From an uncultured Bacteroidales bacterium (GTDB lineage Bacteria > Bacteroidota > Bacteroidia > Bacteroidales > Muribaculaceae), in contig URNY01000154.1 in the NCBI GenBank assembly GCA_900549375.1, forward strand, positions 1 to 5,793: a stretch of 5,793 nt of DNA, read 5' to 3'. The position numbers were made by a program, and so were the translations under genes. Positions 1 to 5,412 of this stretch are shown here, in pieces. Positions within the stretch are counted from its first letter, which is position 1. Every line of letters starts with the position of its first letter. Under the pieces are notes generated by a model that was given only the letters and a program-made list of their open reading frames with translations, was not told where the DNA came from and did not search any database.

Positions 1-656
1 CCTCGGTCGATGACCGCCATGTCAGCCTGATATTCATGCACAAGCATCAATTCGTCGCGCATCAGCCACGCGGCCGGATTAAACCAGTTCACAATACATA
101 CCATCTGGGCAATCAACAAGTCCACCCAATGATGACAGGCTATGTGTTTCAGCTCGTGGGTGGCAATTGCGGAACAGTCGCTTTCATAATCTTTTCGACT
201 GACTACGACATACCGCATCCAACTGTACGGAGCGAAACGGTCATCTTCAGTCACTACCAACGTGTAGCCGTTATGCTCCTCTTTGCTGCCTGAACGGATC
301 ACGCCAATCAGGCGTATCCAAGTAATTACGGTTTTTACAGCCACAACTGCCATTCCGATTATGAATGCCCATATCAGAAAGGTTCCCCAGATTGGTGTGG
401 TGTCGGCGATTGTACCCATACTGATTGCCTCCCGATTGTCGATCGCAATCGTTTGATAAGCAGAAACATCTTTCAAATCCTCAATCAATTGGAATATCGG
501 ATATGCGGTAAACGCAACAACATATATAGCCAACAACACTCCACGGTTGAATCCATGCTGATTGTCACGAGCCATAAACAATCTGTATACAAGGTACAAT
601 GCGAGCATCAGGAACCCGCTTATTATAGAATATGATAAAAATTCTCCCATAGCCAT
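1..656 (-). CDS. BlaR1-like M56 family membrane metallopeptidase (partial, C-terminus beyond left edge)
   Basis: The frame is open from an ATG at 656 down to base 1, giving 218 complete codons. It reads as an M56 (BlaR1/MecR1) zinc protease embedded in the inner membrane, which in characterised systems senses an envelope signal and leads to inactivation of the partner BlaI repressor. Hydrophobic segments lie at about residues 6-28, 39-58, 89-113 and 177-192. The zinc motif HELKH is at residues 167-171, and the third ligand is likely E208 in HEYQAD (207-212). The stretch NPAAWLMRDE before it is typical of the family. The next ATG in frame, at codon 3, is an alternative start. The gene follows the BlaI-type repressor by 32 bp on the same strand, so the two are almost certainly one operon. 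The sensor or periplasmic C-terminal part is not visible, so the ligand cannot be inferred. The family call is strong; a beta-lactam role is not shown. Confidence 0.93.
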   Translation of the reverse strand, partial: MAMGEFLSYSIISGFLMLALYLVYRLFMARDNQHGFNRGVLLAIYVVAFTAYPIFQLIEDLKDVSAYQTIAIDNREAISMGTIADTTPIWGTFLIWAFIIGMAVVAVKTVITWIRLIGVIRSGSKEEHNGYTLVVTEDDRFAPYSWMRYVVVSRKDYESDCSAIATHELKHIACHHWVDLLIAQMVCIVNWFNPAAWLMRDELMLVHEYQADMAVIDR

Positions 657-688
657 TTCTTTAGACTCTGTTCCTTAAATTAAAGGTA

Positions 689-1072
689 TTATTGTTGACT
701 CCCTTTCTGCTCCATAAGTCTGAGCAGTTCCTTTAATTCATCTGCGGAAATCTTATCCTCCGCTACCAACGACGACACAGCGCCGTAATAACTTCCTCCG
801 AAATAGTTCTTGATGAAATTACCGAAACTGCGACTGCGGAAATACTCCTTCGCAACCTTGGCAGAGTAATGATACGTTCCACCTATATCCTCATGGCCCA
901 CAAAACCTTTGGCTTCGAGTCTTCGCATCACTGTAGACACTGTGTTGAAATGTGGCTTGGGGTCGGGATAAAGTTCCACAAGCCTGCTGATTGCGATCGG
1001 GCCATTCTCCCACAGCAACCGCATCAGTTCCTCCTCCTTGGGAGTCAGTTTATCTTCCTGTTTTCTTTTCAT
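689..1072 (-). CDS. BlaI/MecI/CopY family winged-helix transcriptional repressor
   Basis: A 127-residue cytoplasmic repressor, close to the usual length of about 120-130. The winged-helix domain covers about residues 6-80: LTPKEEELMRLLWENGP is the typical first helix, HFNTVSTVMRRLEAKGF (41-57) is the recognition helix, and the wing is around GTYHYSA. The short C-terminal helices (about 82-122) would form the dimerisation and protease-sensitive part. No cysteine is present, so a CopY-like metal site is unlikely. I chose the ATG at 1072 (MKRKQ) over an upstream TTG at 1099, because that TTG lies inside the -7 promoter box and would not be in the transcript. The M56 peptidase gene follows after 32 bp. 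Two dyads in the promoter suggest that it represses its own operon. Targets elsewhere in the genome are unknown. Confidence 0.95.
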   Translation of the reverse strand: MKRKQEDKLTPKEEELMRLLWENGPIAISRLVELYPDPKPHFNTVSTVMRRLEAKGFVGHEDIGGTYHYSAKVAKEYFRSRSFGNFIKNYFGGSYYGAVSSLVAEDKISADELKELLRLMEQKGSQQ

Positions 1073-1089
1073 AACTATTTTTGTAGTTA
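1072..1089. promoter_or_regulatory. Putative BlaI operator 2, between transcription start and start codon
   Basis: A second dyad, TAACTAT-TTTT-GTAGTTA, has one mismatched pair and the same arm sequence as operator 1. Its centre is 34 bp from that of operator 1, a little over three helical turns, so two dimers could sit on nearly the same face. It touches the first base of the blaI start codon and fills the short leader. Confidence 0.7.
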
Positions 1090-1096
1090 CACGCCC

Positions 1097-1127
1097 CAAA
1101 ATTAATAACTATTTTTATAGTTGCAAT
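1097..1127 (-). promoter_or_regulatory. Bacteroidetes-type promoter of the blaI-blaR1 operon
   Basis: Read on the minus strand, a -7 box TAATTTTG (1104 to 1097) matches the consensus TAnnTTTG. It is preceded at exactly 19 bp by ATTG (1127 to 1124), which fits the -33 element TTTG at three of four bases. Transcription should start near 1090, leaving a leader of about 18-20 nt before the ATG at 1072. The boxes are seen in the sequence; activity is inferred. Confidence 0.75.
1107..1122. promoter_or_regulatory. Putative BlaI operator 1, inside the promoter spacer
   Basis: A perfect dyad AACTAT-TTTT-ATAGTT lies entirely between the -33 and -7 boxes of the blaI promoter. Known BlaI/MecI operators are short dyads with ACTA/TAGT-containing arms, so this is a likely repressor site. 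Binding here would block RNA polymerase. Confidence 0.72.
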
Positions 1128-1186
1128 GACCTTAATCTGATTTTAACCTTTATTAACATTGAGTTCTATTCATACCATTTACATAT

Positions 1187-1228
1187 AAAAAATTAGCGGT
1201 GCCAGGCAAAACAGCCTGACACCGCTAA
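1187..1228 (-). terminator. Rho-independent terminator of the phospho-sugar mutase gene
   Basis: Arms at 1193-1207 and 1214-1228 form a 15-bp stem with a 6-nt loop (1208-1213). In the minus-strand RNA it is followed by six U (1192 to 1187). The single non-Watson-Crick position (1202/1219) is a G-U wobble in the minus-strand RNA but a C-A mismatch in the plus-strand RNA. Together with the U tract this assigns it to the minus strand. It separates the mutase transcript from the blaI promoter about 60 bp further on. Confidence 0.9.
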
Positions 1229-1247
1229 ACAGTTATCGATAAATACT

Positions 1248-1262
1248 GCCGGAAGTTCCGGC
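1248..1262 (-). repeat. Small GC-rich hairpin just after the mutase stop codon
   Basis: GCCGG (1248-1252) and CCGGC (1258-1262) pair around a 5-nt loop, 8 bp after the stop codon of the minus-strand mutase gene. It has no U tract, so it is not a terminator by itself. It may help protect the 3' end or slow polymerase before the real terminator. Confidence 0.4.
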
Positions 1263-1269
1263 CTATTTA

Positions 1270-3021
1270 TTATTTCACTTTAAGATCGCGGAGAACCTGA
1301 TCGATATGCTCCTCAGCCTTGAGAACGCATGCCTCATATTCGGAAGCATCCTTCATATCCTCGCGAACTTCTACATAGAACTTGATCTTGGGCTCTGTGC
1401 CGGAAGGACGGATAGATACCTTGTCGCCGGCCTCGGTGAAGAACTGGAGTACATTGGATGTTGTCGGGAAGTCAAGCTTCGTAACTTCGCCCGTCTTCAG
1501 ATTGCGGCAGTTGAGATCCGCATAATCCTTGATAACGGCAAGAGGACTTCCGGCAAGCTCTTTCGGAGGATTCTCCCTGAATTCCTTCATCATCGCAACA
1601 ATCTCTTCGGCACCGGTTTTTCCGGGACGAACCACGCTTACGCCGCGCTCGCGAGAGAAGCCATACTCTGCATAGATCTGCACAAGTAGCTCATAAAGAT
1701 TCATACCTTTATCGGCAGCCCAGGCGGCAGCCTCAGCGATCAGAGAGTTGGCTGAGATTGAATCTTTGTCGCGTACGAAAGTCTCGGCCAGGAAGCCATA
1801 GCTCTCCTCGCCGCCACCGAGATAGCGTCCTTCATTTTCCATATTGCGCATCACATCCGCAATCCATTTGAAGCCGGTGTAGCAATCGAAGCATTTCACG
1901 TTGTTCTTGTCCGCGATGCGCTTGATTGTCTCTGTGGTCACGATTGTCTTGACGCAATATTCATTTCCCTTGAGAAGTTTCTTCTCCACATTCTGGGTAA
2001 TGATATAATAAAGAAGAAGCATCACGATCTGGTTGCCGTTCACAAGCTGATACTCCCCTTTCTTGTCGCGTACCACCAGACCTACACGGTCGGCATCCGG
2101 GTCGGAGGCGAGCACAATGCTCGCGCCTGTCTCTTTAGCCTTGGCCACAGCCATTGCCATAGCCTCGGGATTCTCGGGGTTCGGAGAAACCACTGTGGGG
2201 AAATCTCCGCTCTGGATATCCTGCTCGGGAACATGTATCACATTGTTGAAACCCCAGAGTTTGAGCGAATCGAACATCAGACGCTTGCCTGTGCCATGGA
2301 TAGGTGTATAGACTATCTTCATGTCGCTGTGTCGGCGGTCGGCTTCAGGATCGAGCGAAAGTGAATGGATATCGGCAAGGAACTGGTCGTCGATATCTTT
2401 GCCGATGCTCTGTATCAGCGCAGGATTGGGGGTGAAACGGATCTGATCCACAGATGTGATGGCATTCACATATTCGATGGTCTTCACATCATGAGGGGAG
2501 ATCATCTGGGCGCCGTCGCTCCAGTATGCCTTATAACCGTTGTATTCCTTGGGGTTGTGGCTGGCTGTGACCATCACGCCGCTCTGGCATCCGAGTTTGC
2601 GGATGGCATAGGAAACCTCCGGAGTGGGGCACGGTCCGTCGAAAAGGTATACCTTGATACCGTTTGCCGAGAAGATGTCGGCTGTCAGTTCGGCAAATTT
2701 GCGGGAATTATGACGCACGTCATGGCCCACGGCAACACATATCTGAGGAAGTTCCTTAAAACAGTCTTTCAGGTAATTGGCAAGACCCTGGGTAGCCGAG
2801 CCGACGGTGTAGCGGTTCATGCGGTTTGTGCCTGCACCCATGATGCCGCGGAGACCTCCCGTTCCGAACTCAAGGTCTTTATAGAATGATTCTATAAGTT
2901 CCGTCTTATCATCGGCCTGAAGCATTTTCTCGACTTCGCGCCGCGTCTCTTCGTCATATTCGGGGGTAAGCCATTTCTGAGCCCGTTCCGTCACGGTTCT
3001 CAACAATTCGTCATTGCTCAT
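1270..3021 (-). CDS. Phospho-sugar mutase (phosphoglucomutase/phosphomannomutase, alpha-D-phosphohexomutase family)
   Basis: A complete 583-residue cytoplasmic enzyme that moves phosphate between C1 and C6 of a hexose, most likely interconverting glucose-1-phosphate and glucose-6-phosphate, and possibly the mannose equivalents. All four family loops are present. The catalytic phosphoserine loop is TASHNP (152-157, S154). The magnesium loop is DPDADR (307-312, three Asp). The sugar-recognition loop is GGEESYG (403-409). The phosphate-binding loop is RPSGTEPK (538-545). An N-terminal GTGGLRG (53-59) is also typical. Length and the GGEESYG loop fit the long Bacillus PgcA / eukaryotic PGM2-like branch better than the ~450-residue ManB type. 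The start ATG at 3021 opens directly into the family N-terminus and has no clear Shine-Dalgarno sequence. The gene is monocistronic with its own terminator. Substrate preference cannot be read from the sequence with certainty. Confidence 0.96.
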   Translation of the reverse strand: MSNDELLRTVTERAQKWLTPEYDEETRREVEKMLQADDKTELIESFYKDLEFGTGGLRGIMGAGTNRMNRYTVGSATQGLANYLKDCFKELPQICVAVGHDVRHNSRKFAELTADIFSANGIKVYLFDGPCPTPEVSYAIRKLGCQSGVMVTASHNPKEYNGYKAYWSDGAQMISPHDVKTIEYVNAITSVDQIRFTPNPALIQSIGKDIDDQFLADIHSLSLDPEADRRHSDMKIVYTPIHGTGKRLMFDSLKLWGFNNVIHVPEQDIQSGDFPTVVSPNPENPEAMAMAVAKAKETGASIVLASDPDADRVGLVVRDKKGEYQLVNGNQIVMLLLYYIITQNVEKKLLKGNEYCVKTIVTTETIKRIADKNNVKCFDCYTGFKWIADVMRNMENEGRYLGGGEESYGFLAETFVRDKDSISANSLIAEAAAWAADKGMNLYELLVQIYAEYGFSRERGVSVVRPGKTGAEEIVAMMKEFRENPPKELAGSPLAVIKDYADLNCRNLKTGEVTKLDFPTTSNVLQFFTEAGDKVSIRPSGTEPKIKFYVEVREDMKDASEYEACVLKAEEHIDQVLRDLKVK

Positions 3022-3061
3022 AAATAATTGTCTTAGGTGTTATATGTTAATAATTTTCTAT

Positions 3062-3116
3062 CTATGGCCGCAAGGGGAAGATTCTCCCTTGCTTTCGAAC
3101 CGCAAATCCGCCATAG
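3062..3116 (-). promoter_or_regulatory. Candidate structured 5' leader of the mutase gene
   Basis: The outer arms CTATGGC (3062-3068) and GCCATAG (3110-3116) are a perfect 7-bp inverted repeat. They enclose a second 7-bp repeat, GCAAGGG (3070-3076) with CCCTTGC (3086-3092). In the minus-strand RNA the block would lie 41-95 nt upstream of the start codon. The remaining strand (3093-3109) contains a TTGC that could compete for pairing with the same GCAA. I do not recognise a known riboswitch class. Confidence 0.4.
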
Positions 3117-3141
3117 GGATATGCGCTCTATATGATTAACG

Positions 3142-3149
3142 CAAAGATA
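3142..3149 (-). promoter_or_regulatory. Candidate -7 box for the phospho-sugar mutase gene
   Basis: On the minus strand this reads TATCTTTG, a perfect match to TAnnTTTG. Transcription would begin near 3135 and give a leader of about 114 nt that includes the inverted repeats. No good -33 element lies 19-21 bp upstream, so this competes with the alternative minus-strand box at 3206-3213. Confidence 0.5.
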
Positions 3150-3166
3150 ATAAAAATTTCCGCATC

Positions 3167-3199
3167 TTTAACAGGTTTTAATCAAAATGCCTAACTTTG
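3167..3199 (+). promoter_or_regulatory. Promoter of the flavin-reductase-like gene
   Basis: The -7 box TAACTTTG (3192-3199) matches the Bacteroidetes consensus and is preceded at 21 bp by TTTA (3167-3170), a partial -33 element. Transcription should start near 3206, giving a leader of about 37 nt before the ATG at 3243. Confidence 0.6.
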
Positions 3200-3213
3200 C
3201 ATAGCCAAAGTTA
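3192..3213. promoter_or_regulatory. Perfect palindrome carrying opposed -7 boxes (candidate bidirectional promoter or operator)
   Basis: TAACTTTG, six bases, then CAAAGTTA form an 8-bp perfect inverted repeat. Each arm is a -7 box on its own strand. The minus-strand box (3213 to 3206) also has a perfect TTTG 21 bp upstream (3238 to 3235), so it could start a transcript near 3199 toward the mutase gene. The palindrome could equally be a repressor site over the promoter. Confidence 0.5.
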
Positions 3214-3242
3214 TCTTTACGTTTTACTTAACAGCAAATAAT

Positions 3243-3815
3243 ATGTCTAAAATATCATGGCGTCCGGGCACTATGGTCTACCCCCTGCCTGCGGTTCTCG
3301 TGACATGCGGCGCCACCCCAGAAGAATGGAACCCGCTGACGGTGGCTTGGACCGGAACAATCTGCTCGGATCCTGCGATGTGCTATATCTCCGTGCGCCC
3401 CGAGCGCTATTCTCATGCCATATTGATGAAACGGATGGAATTCACCATCAATCTGACTACTGCCGAGATGGCTCGGGCCACGGATTGGTGCGGTGTCCGC
3501 TCGGGACGTGATTACGACAAATGGAAAGAGACAGGACTCACCCCTCTCCCTGGCGAGAAAGTGGCTTCTCCCACTATTGCCGAATCACCGCTGAGCATCG
3601 AATGCCGCGTCAAAAGCGTCATGAACCTCGGCTCACACGATATGTTCATAGCCGAAGTGGTGAATGTCCGCGCTGATTCCCGCTATTTCGACCCCGAAAC
3701 GGGACTCTTCTCGCTCGAAAAATCCGGCATCATGGCCTACTGCCACGGCAAGTATCACCATCTTGGCGAAATAATAGGTAAATTCGGTTTTTCCGTTCAG
3801 AAAAAACCGAAATAA
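3243..3815 (+). CDS. Flavin reductase-like FMN-binding protein (flavoredoxin-type)
   Basis: A complete 190-residue cytoplasmic protein of the flavin reductase-like split-barrel family. Such proteins bind FMN and pass electrons from NAD(P)H or reduced carriers; the partner is unknown here. Family features include PGTMVYPLPAVLVTCG (8-23), the flavin-contact segment NPLTVAWTG (30-38) followed by SVRPERYSH (50-58), LGSHDMFIAEV (129-139), and the C-terminal YCHGKYHHLGE (166-176). Length agrees with flavoredoxins (about 190). There is no signal peptide and no fused rubredoxin or NADH domain. The ATG at 3243 lies about 37 nt after the predicted transcription start. The gene is divergent from the mutase and appears monocistronic. 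The family call is firm; the physiological reaction is not known from sequence. Confidence 0.92.
   Translation: MSKISWRPGTMVYPLPAVLVTCGATPEEWNPLTVAWTGTICSDPAMCYISVRPERYSHAILMKRMEFTINLTTAEMARATDWCGVRSGRDYDKWKETGLTPLPGEKVASPTIAESPLSIECRVKSVMNLGSHDMFIAEVVNVRADSRYFDPETGLFSLEKSGIMAYCHGKYHHLGEIIGKFGFSVQKKPK
3783..3811. repeat. 10-bp hairpin at the 3' end of the flavin-reductase-like gene
   Basis: TTCGGTTTTT (3783-3792) and AAAAACCGAA (3802-3811) pair around a 9-nt loop and end 1 bp before the stop codon. No U tract follows on either strand, so it is not a standard terminator. No intrinsic terminator for this gene is evident in 3816-3880. Confidence 0.45.
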
Positions 3816-3879
3816 TCGATGAATAAACCTTCTTTACCATCTTCAAGGTAACTCCGACCCGATTTTTACCTATTACGTG

Positions 3880-3919
3880 CGATTGCGAAGTGTTTCGGCT
3901 GGTATTAATTTTGCAATCG
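3880..3919. promoter_or_regulatory. Inverted repeat flanking the hemerythrin promoter core (possible operator)
   Basis: CGATTGC (3880-3886) and GCAATCG (3913-3919) are perfect 7-bp complements spaced 33 bp centre to centre. The left half overlaps the -33 element and the right half starts at the last base of the -7 box. The position suits a regulator bound on one face of the helix. The arms are short, so chance is possible. Confidence 0.4.
3882..3913 (+). promoter_or_regulatory. Promoter of the hemerythrin-luxR pair
   Basis: The -7 box TAATTTTG (3906-3913) matches TAnnTTTG. ATTG at 3882-3885 (gap 20), or TTGC at 3883-3886 (gap 19), serves as a -33 element. Transcription should start near 3920, leaving a leader of about 100 nt before the ATG at 4019. 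Confidence 0.68.
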
Positions 3920-3957
3920 TAATACATGCCATAGTTATTAGTTATTAGTTTTGACTT

Positions 3958-3992
3958 CAGTTTTCCGCATAGGTTCCACATGCGGAAAACTG
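3958..3992. promoter_or_regulatory. 13-bp perfect hairpin in the hemerythrin leader
   Basis: The arms at 3958-3970 (CAGTTTTCCGCAT) and 3980-3992 are perfectly complementary over 13 bp around a 9-nt loop. The hairpin ends 26 bp before the ATG at 4019. No U tract follows in either direction, which argues against a terminator. It could be an RNA element in the 5' leader or a DNA operator for the neighbouring LuxR-type protein. A tandem GTTATTA x2 (3934-3947) lies just upstream. Confidence 0.65.
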
Positions 3993-4018
3993 CGGCGCAT
4001 TGAAACATCAGAAGTATC

Positions 4019-4717
4019 ATGACGTTATCCTCACATTATTCGGCCGACGACCCGATGGCCACCCTTATCGGAGCCGACTATCGCCTCGTCCATGTGATTA
4101 CCCGCTTCGGAATCAAAATCGGATTCGGCGACAAGACAGTCGATGAGGTCTGCACTCAGTACAATGTGGATACCAACACTTTTCTGGCGGTTGTCAATTT
4201 CATCCTCGAGGGCTTCACATCGTTCGACAAGTCAATGCCTCTATCGCTTCCGTCGTTGATTCTTTATCTGAAACGCAGTCACACATATTTTCTCGATTTC
4301 GCGCTCCCCGGAATCAGAAATAAACTGCTTGAAGGAATACGCATAGGCACCGATGATGTCTCTTTCCTTATCATAAAGTTTTTCGATGATTATTATGATG
4401 AGGTGCGCAAGCACATGGAATATGAGGAGAAAACCGTTTTCCGCTATGTCGACAGTCTCCTTTCGGGAGTGATTCCCTCTGATAACTTCCATATCGCCAC
4501 ATATAGCGAAAACCATGAGCAGGCCGCCGACAAACTCGGCGAACTGAAGCATATACTTCTTAAATTCTGCCCGGCCAATTCCGACATGGCGCTTGTGAAC
4601 GAAGCCCTTTTCCTCATCTGCCAGTGCGAGAAGGAACTGGAGAACCATTGCTTTGTGGAAGACACGCTTCTGGTTCCGGAAATAAAGAAAATGGAAAAAT
4701 GCGTTGAGAATGGCTGA
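4019..4717 (+). CDS. Hemerythrin-domain protein related to YtfE/ScdA (RIC-like di-iron protein)
   Basis: A 232-residue cytoplasmic protein. Residues about 12-68 resemble the ScdA/YtfE N-terminal domain (DUF542), and about 85-228 form a hemerythrin-like four-helix bundle. The likely iron ligands are H88, H132 with E136 (HMEYE), H166 (NHEQ) and H210 with E214 (HCFVE). These match the pattern and spacing of the di-iron ligands of E. coli YtfE (His84, His129, Glu133, His160, His204, Glu208). YtfE/RIC proteins are linked to repair of iron-sulfur clusters damaged by nitric oxide or oxidants. Here the usual N-terminal Cys-Cys-Gly-Gly motif is replaced by GFGDKT (35-40), so a sensor role is as likely as repair. 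The stop codon overlaps the start of the next gene by 8 nt, indicating co-translation with a LuxR-type regulator. The ATG at 4019 follows a hairpin-containing leader and has only a weak AGAAG upstream. Confidence 0.87.
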   Translation: MTLSSHYSADDPMATLIGADYRLVHVITRFGIKIGFGDKTVDEVCTQYNVDTNTFLAVVNFILEGFTSFDKSMPLSLPSLILYLKRSHTYFLDFALPGIRNKLLEGIRIGTDDVSFLIIKFFDDYYDEVRKHMEYEEKTVFRYVDSLLSGVIPSDNFHIATYSENHEQAADKLGELKHILLKFCPANSDMALVNEALFLICQCEKELENHCFVEDTLLVPEIKKMEKCVENG

Positions 4718-5306
4718 AGAGAAAACACATATAATAATTGCCGAGACCTCTCCTATCATTTCCGCCGGAATCTCGCATACGCTCAAGCGTCTGCCGGCTA
4801 AGAACCTTTATGTGACCGAGCTGAAAACCCCGGCCGACATGCAGGAGTGCTTGCGGTCGTCGCATCCGGAGATTCTGATTGTGAATCCGGCTTTCGGAGG
4901 CGTATTCAACCCTCTGGAGGTGCGTGCAGTAAAACCTGATCTGCGCATCGTTGCCCTCGAGGTGGGACCGCTCGACCGTAGCGTCCGCAGTCGTTACGAC
5001 GATGTGATCTCGATTGTCGACGACATTTCGGCGATCTCCGATAAGATCAACGCCCTCATCGACCGCGGTCAGACCGCTCCCGACGAGAACAAAGACACCG
5101 TGTCGCAACGAGAGAAAGAGATAATAGCTCTCGTGGCAAAAGGATTGACAAACAAGGAAATCGCCGACAAACTGTATCTGTCGGTCCACACCGTAATCAC
5201 TCACAGACGCAATATCGCCCGCAAACTCGAGATCCATAGCGCCACCGGTCTGACAATCTACGCCATCGTCAACAAACTCGTGGATCTCTCGGAAATCAAA
5301 CTGTGA
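4710..5306 (+). CDS. LuxR/NarL-type transcription factor with a degenerate receiver domain
   Basis: A 198-residue DNA-binding protein. Residues about 6-118 have the layout of a response-regulator receiver, but the acidic pair is E12-T13, the phosphoacceptor position is N59 (ILIVNP), and the switch Thr and Lys positions are not conserved, so phosphorylation is unlikely. Residues about 131-195 are a clear GerE/LuxR helix-turn-helix: VSQREKEIIALVAKGLTNKE, then the recognition helix SVHTVITHRRNIARKL (158-173), then LTIYAIVNKL. I prefer the ATG at 4710 (MAEEKTH) over the in-frame TTG at 4704. The start lies inside the 3' end of the hemerythrin gene (8-nt overlap), suggesting translational coupling and a shared function. 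No histidine kinase is present in the window. Targets may include its own promoter region, which carries two dyads. Confidence 0.9.
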   Translation: MAEEKTHIIIAETSPIISAGISHTLKRLPAKNLYVTELKTPADMQECLRSSHPEILIVNPAFGGVFNPLEVRAVKPDLRIVALEVGPLDRSVRSRYDDVISIVDDISAISDKINALIDRGQTAPDENKDTVSQREKEIIALVAKGLTNKEIADKLYLSVHTVITHRRNIARKLEIHSATGLTIYAIVNKLVDLSEIKL

Positions 5307-5357
5307 TTCTCAGGCTCTCCTGCAGGCTTTCGTAGGATTCGTTCCTTACCTTTCCGA

Positions 5358-5374
5358 TTTTTTTACTATATTTG
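5358..5374 (+). promoter_or_regulatory. Candidate promoter of the penicillin-binding protein gene
   Basis: The -7 box TATATTTG (5367-5374) is a perfect TAnnTTTG and follows a run of seven T (5358-5364). No convincing -33 element is seen 19-21 bp upstream. The start would be near 5381, about 32 nt before the ATG at 5413. The rest of 5307-5357 shows no strong terminator for the upstream gene, only a weak 6-bp bulged stem at 5332-5349. Confidence 0.55.
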
Positions 5375-5412
5375 CAGGTTCAGAACAACCATGGTATCTG
5401 ATTCCTTCTGAT

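Noticed and set aside
36..635. Two plus-strand open frames of 85 and 60 codons
   Set aside because: They lie opposite the M56 peptidase gene, which has clear motifs (HELKH, HEYQAD). The plus-strand frames have no recognisable features.
1073..1099. Upstream TTG start for the BlaI-type repressor (nine extra residues)
   Set aside because: The TTG is part of the -7 box, so the mRNA would begin after it. The ATG at 1072 gives the normal family N-terminus.
1306..2889. Several plus-strand frames of 82-174 codons antisense to the mutase
   Set aside because: They are shadows of a well-conserved enzyme gene and show no domain or promoter of their own.
3093..3105. GGTTCGAAA on the minus strand resembling a tRNA T-loop
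   Set aside because: No matching 5-bp T-stem, acceptor stem or anticodon arm is present around it.
3958..3992. The 13-bp hairpin as an intrinsic terminator of the flavin-reductase-like gene
   Set aside because: There is no U tract on either side, and it lies downstream of a good promoter for the next gene.
3730..4020. Minus-strand 96-codon frame across the 3816-4018 intergenic region
   Set aside because: It overlaps the end of the flavin-reductase-like gene, runs through the hemerythrin promoter and hairpin, and has no family features.
4241..5237. Minus-strand frames of 94-207 codons
   Set aside because: They are antisense to the hemerythrin and LuxR-type genes, whose plus-strand products carry recognised motifs.
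5332..5364. Weak bulged stem followed by a T7 run as a terminator for the LuxR-type gene
   Set aside because: The stem has only six pairs with a bulge, and the T run is 8 bp further away and next to the -7 box, so the evidence is too thin.
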